Notes under the pieces: model-generated
Told to the model about the DNA's origin: nothing
The model's input: the letters and a program-made list of their open reading frames with translations, nothing else
Database searches by the model: none
Translations under genes and position numbers: made by a program
Shown: piece by piece, positions 58,801 through 60,000 of the stretch
Position numbering within the stretch: the stretch's first letter is position 1
Layout of the letters: every line of letters begins with the position of its first letter
Assembly: GCF_000003815.2 (NCBI RefSeq)
Contig: NC_049985.1
Location: 11,587,699-11,647,698, forward strand
Source: Branchiostoma floridae
Taxonomy: Eukaryota > Chordata > Leptocardii > Amphioxiformes > Branchiostomatidae
Reading direction: 5' to 3'
Length of the DNA stretch: 60,000 nucleotides

Positions 58801-60000
58801 ATTCCTTTGATGAATTATTCAAACGCAACTTCTTTAAATTTGGGTAGGTAAAGAATGGCAGAAAGAGAGGGATGAGCTTCTGACTCTCAGTACCATGCCT
58901 TAGACATAGTGGATAATAAAAAGGCTGTTGAACTACTTTTTGATATAATGATTGAATCAATGATCAGTTGAACAACATGTTATCAACAACACGTAGATTT
59001 ATTGCCCAACACTGAATAAAGGGCACTACATAAACCAATGATAACACCTTGAGGTGAAACAGTTGGGATATAGGATTTACTGCATAATAAAGGCCAGAGG
59101 TGCATTTAGTCAGCATCTGTTCTTAATTCTTGTAATTTTAAAGTTAATTTGGCTGATACATATTGAATATGTTGGCTTCTCTTAGTACAGTATATAGTGG
59201 AGATTTTCACTGCCATTTGCCTTTGACTGTCCATTACATATTAGCCACATCAACTTAAGTAACCATACTGGTTAACCCCTTACAAGTTCAATATTGTATA
59301 GAGTTGTCAGGCTTAAGCAGCTACAGAAACCTCGCCATTACATCAACAACTGGCCTAAGGTGGGCCTGAAGTATTAGGCCACAGCAAGTAGCTTTTATGG
59401 ATGACATGAGTGTGAATATGTAACATTCAAAATCAAAGCCTATTTGATTGTAATGCCATGTTTTGTCAATCTGCAATTATTCTTTTTACAAGGTTTGTGG
59501 TCTTCAAATCTTTTTATTATTTCCACCTTGTTTTTTTTCGCCTGAGCGCATTATATTTGGAGTCTGAAGAGGATGTCATCCATAAAATTTACTTCTTGTG
59601 GCCTTTTTTTTAAATAACAACTAAGGCTAAACAGGCATTGGGAGTGATCAAACATATTTTGTGAGCATGCCCAGCAAGGACAAAATGAATAACTTGCATA
59701 CACATCACTAGTAAGACCAAACCTAGAATATGCCACAACATGTGCAAAGAAAGACAAAGATTAACTGGAATGGGTACAGAACTACATGTGAACTACCAGA
59801 TTCTGTACAAACAACTGCAACATTGGTCCTAGTGTCATGAAATGATCATGAAGACAGATTTACAGTCCAGGCTATGCATGATCATGTACAAAATGACCAT
59901 AAACTGCTAGATGTACCAACTACTAGCACTAACTATCCAACTACTAATAAATAAATCCAATGTGACGTCTAAAGATTTGACACATAAAAGTTGAAGTAAT
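37643..60000 (+). CDS. ASCC3: ASCC3 orthologue, gene span (3' end outside window)
   Basis: This is the large SF2 helicase of the activating signal cointegrator 1 complex. In the known family it unwinds DNA for ALKBH3-dependent alkylation repair and helps split collided ribosomes. Twenty-seven coding exons join in consistent phase to about 1493 residues, against 2202 for human. In order they give an N-terminal region; helicase cassette 1 (Walker A APTGAGKT about 485, DEVH about 597, [14 protein letters not shown]); the Sec63-like module; and cassette 2 (Walker A APTGSGKT about 1335, DEIH about 1439, [11 protein letters not shown]). The rest of cassette 2 and the C-terminal Sec63 module lie beyond the right edge. 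Confidence 0.96.
37892..37912. repeat. (TA)n microsatellite
   Basis: A short TA run downstream of the first ASCC3 coding exon. Confidence 0.9.
38564..38679 (+). CDS. ASCC3: ASCC3 coding exon 2
   Basis: The exon enters in phase 2 and leaves in phase 1. It reads [20 protein letters not shown] to ELCHAASAI and matches human ...DLKDILHAAKQIIG in position and character. Confidence 0.85.
39267..39802 (+). CDS. ASCC3: ASCC3 coding exon 3
   Basis: A 536-nt exon entering in phase 1 and leaving in phase 0. It carries the N-terminal region from [19 protein letters not shown] through IFGPFPAS to [20 protein letters not shown]. Human equivalents include MFGPFPSS and LCCTLYDMLASIKSGDELQD. Confidence 0.93.
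40142..40519. repeat. 108-bp direct duplication with 162-bp spacer
   Basis: 40142-40249 and 40412-40519 are essentially identical, 270 nt apart, in ASCC3 intron 3. They start at ATTTTAATAGCTTGCATCAC and end near AAGTGTGGTCACCCC. Confidence 0.9.
40815..40929 (+). CDS. ASCC3: ASCC3 coding exon 4
   Basis: The exon enters in phase 0 and leaves in phase 1. It encodes [20 protein letters not shown] to RELRGS and matches human LFELLGPEGLELIEKLLQNR. Confidence 0.93.
41406..41467 (+). CDS. ASCC3: ASCC3 coding exon 5
   Basis: A short exon entering in phase 1 and leaving in phase 0, reading [21 protein letters not shown]. It aligns loosely with the human segment ending GCQVTIQ. A DNA transposon begins about 50 nt downstream. 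Confidence 0.82.
41516..42423. mobile_element. Nonautonomous DNA transposon, about 0.9 kb, TA target site
   Basis: The perfect 15-bp ends TACAGTCAAACCTGT (41516) and ACAGGTTTGACTGTA (42409-42423) continue into subterminal repeats of GTGGCCACTATAG / GGTGGCCGCTAAT-like sequence. A TA duplication suits a Tc1/mariner-pogo type element. The interior has no open frame and a GC-rich middle (about 42170-42300). Confidence 0.8.
42566..42693 (+). CDS. ASCC3: ASCC3 coding exon 6
   Basis: The exon enters in phase 0 and leaves in phase 2. It encodes [20 protein letters not shown] to FDPRDLRAH and matches human SEQEKQLMKQYRREEKRIA and FDPKELR. Confidence 0.93.
42996..43134 (+). CDS. ASCC3: ASCC3 coding exon 7
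   Basis: The exon enters in phase 2 and leaves in phase 0. It encodes [20 protein letters not shown] to [22 protein letters not shown]. The human counterpart includes YPHVYDSQAEAMKTSAFIAGAK. Confidence 0.94.
43249..43374 (+). CDS. ASCC3: ASCC3 coding exon 8
   Basis: A 42-codon exon in phase 0-0, reading [20 protein letters not shown] to INISQLDE. It matches human MILPEGIQRENNKLYEEVRI. Confidence 0.94.
43968..44168 (+). CDS. ASCC3: ASCC3 coding exon 9, Walker A of cassette 1
   Basis: A 67-codon exon in phase 0-0. It holds the Q-motif region ([11 protein letters not shown]) and Walker A/motif [20 protein letters not shown], with intact Lys-Thr for ATP binding. Confidence 0.97.
44635..44775 (+). 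mobile_element. SINE-like repeat
   Basis: Contains a B-box-like GTTCGATTCGAATCC followed by TGTGCCCTTGGGAAAGGCAC and TTCCTCACTTCACTCAGGTG. That arrangement looks like a tRNA-derived SINE with a conserved central domain, familiar from marine invertebrates. The family is recalled, not verified. Confidence 0.45.
44829..45021 (+). CDS. ASCC3: ASCC3 coding exon 10, motifs Ia-Ib
   Basis: The exon enters in phase 0 and leaves in phase 1. It carries [12 protein letters not shown] (motif Ia), ELTGDMQL and [12 protein letters not shown] (motif Ib), all characteristic of Ski2-like helicases. Confidence 0.97.
45507..45619 (+). CDS. ASCC3: ASCC3 coding exon 11, DEVH box
   Basis: The exon enters in phase 1 and leaves in phase 0. 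It encodes [20 protein letters not shown] then [22 protein letters not shown] is the motif II Walker B box of cassette 1. Confidence 0.97.
46355..46558 (+). CDS. ASCC3: ASCC3 coding exon 12, motif III
   Basis: A 68-codon exon in phase 0-0. It includes [19 protein letters not shown] (motif III SAT) and [20 protein letters not shown]. Confidence 0.97.
46752..46796 (+). CDS. ASCC3: ASCC3 coding micro-exon 13
   Basis: A 15-codon exon in phase 0-0, [15 protein letters not shown], matching human VCYENVLKQVKAGHQ. It is bounded by ATAG and GTGAGT. Confidence 0.9.
47404..47538 (+). CDS. ASCC3: ASCC3 coding exon 14, motif IV region
   Basis: A 45-codon exon in phase 0-0, reading [20 protein letters not shown] to [19 protein letters not shown] is nearly invariant in ASCC3. 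Confidence 0.96.
47817..48008 (+). CDS. ASCC3: ASCC3 coding exon 15, motif V region
   Basis: A 64-codon exon in phase 0-0. It carries [12 protein letters not shown] and [20 protein letters not shown], motifs IVa and V of the Ski2-like fold. Confidence 0.97.
48556..48780 (+). CDS. ASCC3: ASCC3 coding exon 16, motif VI
   Basis: A 75-codon exon in phase 0-0. It includes [32 protein letters not shown] (motif VI) and [10 protein letters not shown]. Confidence 0.97.
49281..49400 (+). CDS. ASCC3: ASCC3 coding exon 17, winged-helix region
   Basis: A 40-codon exon in phase 0-0, [20 protein letters not shown] to [11 protein letters not shown], matching human [20 protein letters not shown]. Confidence 0.96.
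49759..49923 (+). CDS. ASCC3: ASCC3 coding exon 18
   Basis: A 55-codon exon in phase 0-0, [20 protein letters not shown] to [15 protein letters not shown]. The coding match is clear (human [14 protein letters not shown]). The acceptor that keeps phase is ACATAG after an A-rich stretch, with no real pyrimidine tract, so this splice site is atypical. Confidence 0.9.
50308..50394 (+). CDS. ASCC3: ASCC3 coding exon 19
   Basis: A 29-codon exon in phase 0-0, [20 protein letters not shown] then KSHEFDQIK. The human counterpart ends IFAIVSKAEEFDQIK. Confidence 0.94.
50446..51860 (+). mobile_element. 5'-truncated non-LTR retrotransposon (CR1/jockey-type RT)
   Basis: The reading frame from about 50449 to the stop at 51405 holds the C-terminal half of a reverse transcriptase. 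It has [20 protein letters not shown], the catalytic FADD box, [17 protein letters not shown] and [11 protein letters not shown], and it ends in the usual thumb/C-terminal region. An AT-rich 3' UTR follows, ending in AATAAAATCAAAATCAAAAA. Endonuclease and N-terminal RT parts are absent, so the copy cannot move by itself. The surviving frame has no stop, implying a fairly recent insertion. It lies in the sense direction in ASCC3 intron 19. Confidence 0.93.
52423..52599 (+). CDS. ASCC3: ASCC3 coding exon 20, Sec63-like module start
   Basis: A 59-codon exon in phase 0-0, [20 protein letters not shown] to [22 protein letters not shown](V/I)NILLQTYI is conserved with human. Confidence 0.96.
53365..53590 (+). 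CDS. ASCC3: ASCC3 coding exon 21, Sec63-like helical domain
   Basis: The exon enters in phase 0 and leaves in phase 1. It reads [20 protein letters not shown] to [10 protein letters not shown]; human is NAARIVRALFEIALRKRWP. Confidence 0.96.
54153..54406 (+). CDS. ASCC3: ASCC3 coding exon 22, Sec63-like module
   Basis: The exon enters in phase 1 and leaves in phase 0. It includes [40 protein letters not shown] and [14 protein letters not shown]. The donor GTACTG is weak and is followed within about 15 nt by a huge GTGA repeat full of GTGAGT. Confidence 0.96.
54418..54750 (+). repeat. (GTGA)n microsatellite, about 330 bp
   Basis: A long, slightly interrupted tetranucleotide array just inside ASCC3 intron 22. 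Every unit pair spells GTGAGT, the consensus 5' splice site. The long open frame on the opposite strand (repeated THSL) is an artefact of the repeat. Confidence 0.98.
54920..55088 (+). CDS. ASCC3: ASCC3 coding exon 23
   Basis: The exon enters in phase 0 and leaves in phase 1. It encodes [40 protein letters not shown] and [11 protein letters not shown]. It is nearly identical to human and ends the first Sec63-like module. Confidence 0.97.
55718..55938 (+). CDS. ASCC3: ASCC3 coding exon 24, Walker A of cassette 2
   Basis: The exon enters in phase 1 and leaves in phase 0. It encodes [40 protein letters not shown] and [19 protein letters not shown], with an intact motif I. Confidence 0.97.
56392..56477 (+). 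CDS. ASCC3: ASCC3 coding exon 25, motif Ia
   Basis: The exon enters in phase 0 and leaves in phase 2, encoding [20 protein letters not shown] then RFEKKLGK. It matches human [20 protein letters not shown]. Confidence 0.96.
57041..57207 (+). CDS. ASCC3: ASCC3 coding exon 26, DEIH box
   Basis: The exon enters in phase 2 and leaves in phase 1. It encodes [34 protein letters not shown] and [15 protein letters not shown] is motif II of cassette 2. Confidence 0.97.
57624..57790. repeat. MITE-like repeat with GGTGGTTTTATGTTTGC arms
   Basis: GGTGGTTTTATGTTTGC (about 57646) and GCAAATGTAAAACCACC (about 57737) are near-perfect inverted arms in ASCC3 intron 26. There is no coding capacity. Confidence 0.55.
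57888..58033 (+). CDS. ASCC3: ASCC3 coding exon 27, last one in window
   Basis: The exon enters in phase 1 and leaves in phase 0. It encodes [20 protein letters not shown] then [22 protein letters not shown], covering motif III of cassette 2. The donor is GTAATG. The next exon should begin with the equivalent of human MGLFNFRPSVRPVP and was not found before the window ends. Confidence 0.97.
58152..58737 (+). pseudogene. Internally deleted mariner transposon with broken transposase
   Basis: The terminal repeats TACGAGGGGCGTTCAATAAG (58152) and its complement (ending 58737) extend about 31 bp and are flanked by TA duplications. A transposase start at 58343 reads [20 protein letters not shown] and on through the mariner helix-turn-helix region to [20 protein letters not shown]. 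It is interrupted by TAG after DDAPS, where a Tyr is usual. The DD(D/E) catalytic region is missing; only a short remnant near the 3' end (from about 58565) remains. The copy is dead but has intact ends. Confidence 0.92.
58738..60000. other. ASCC3 intron 27 to window end
   Basis: AT-rich sequence with no exon, repeat pair or open frame I can support. Confidence 0.7.

Overview
The window is animal nuclear DNA: AT-rich, intron-dense and loaded with transposable elements. The two proteins it encodes are so close to their vertebrate orthologues that a deuterostome is very likely. The compact GT-AG introns, (TCAAG)n-tailed retroelement ends and many hairpin MITEs fit a lancelet (Branchiostoma), but the species is inferred, not proven. 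Three runs of N (12165-12264, 17515-17614, 22733-22871) mark it as a draft assembly.

Two large genes lie head to head. On the minus strand, from 33140 down to about 182, is an ARHGEF17 (TEM4/p164-RhoGEF) orthologue: one giant first coding exon (1095 codons, disordered Ser/Pro-rich N-terminus), a 10.8-kb first intron, then some 21-22 short exons for the DH domain, the PH domain and a C-terminal WD40-like propeller. On the plus strand, from 37696 past the right edge, is an ASCC3 orthologue, the tandem Ski2/Brr2-like helicase of the ASC-1 complex. Twenty-seven coding exons give about 1493 residues, through the first helicase cassette, the Sec63-like module and the start of the second cassette; about the last third of the protein lies outside. 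All splice phases were checked. They agree across both genes except at one ARHGEF17 exon (11978-12153), which appears to lack one nucleotide.

Layout: 1-19 kb, ARHGEF17 exons 23-2 with intronic repeats; 19-29.8 kb, intron 1, holding a 2.2-kb foldback element and a second inverted-repeat element; 29.86-33.14 kb, exon 1; 33.2-37.6 kb, the shared upstream region with CRE-like sites, small hairpin elements and a retroelement 3' end; 37.6-58.03 kb, ASCC3 exons with a truncated non-LTR retrotransposon, a MITE and a huge GTGA microsatellite in the introns; 58.15-58.74 kb, a deleted mariner copy; the rest is intron.

The most unusual feature is in ARHGEF17. Two exons have their edges tandemly duplicated together with a splice site, and in both cases the duplicated exon piece is flanked by AG and GT and is phase-symmetric. 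The 42-nt unit (phase 1-1, eight intact cores) would add 14 residues of propeller strand per copy. The 66-nt unit (phase 0-0, four extra copies) would add 22 residues of the helix linking DH to PH. The few differences between cores are synonymous. They look like arrays of potential in-frame mini-exons and need transcript evidence.
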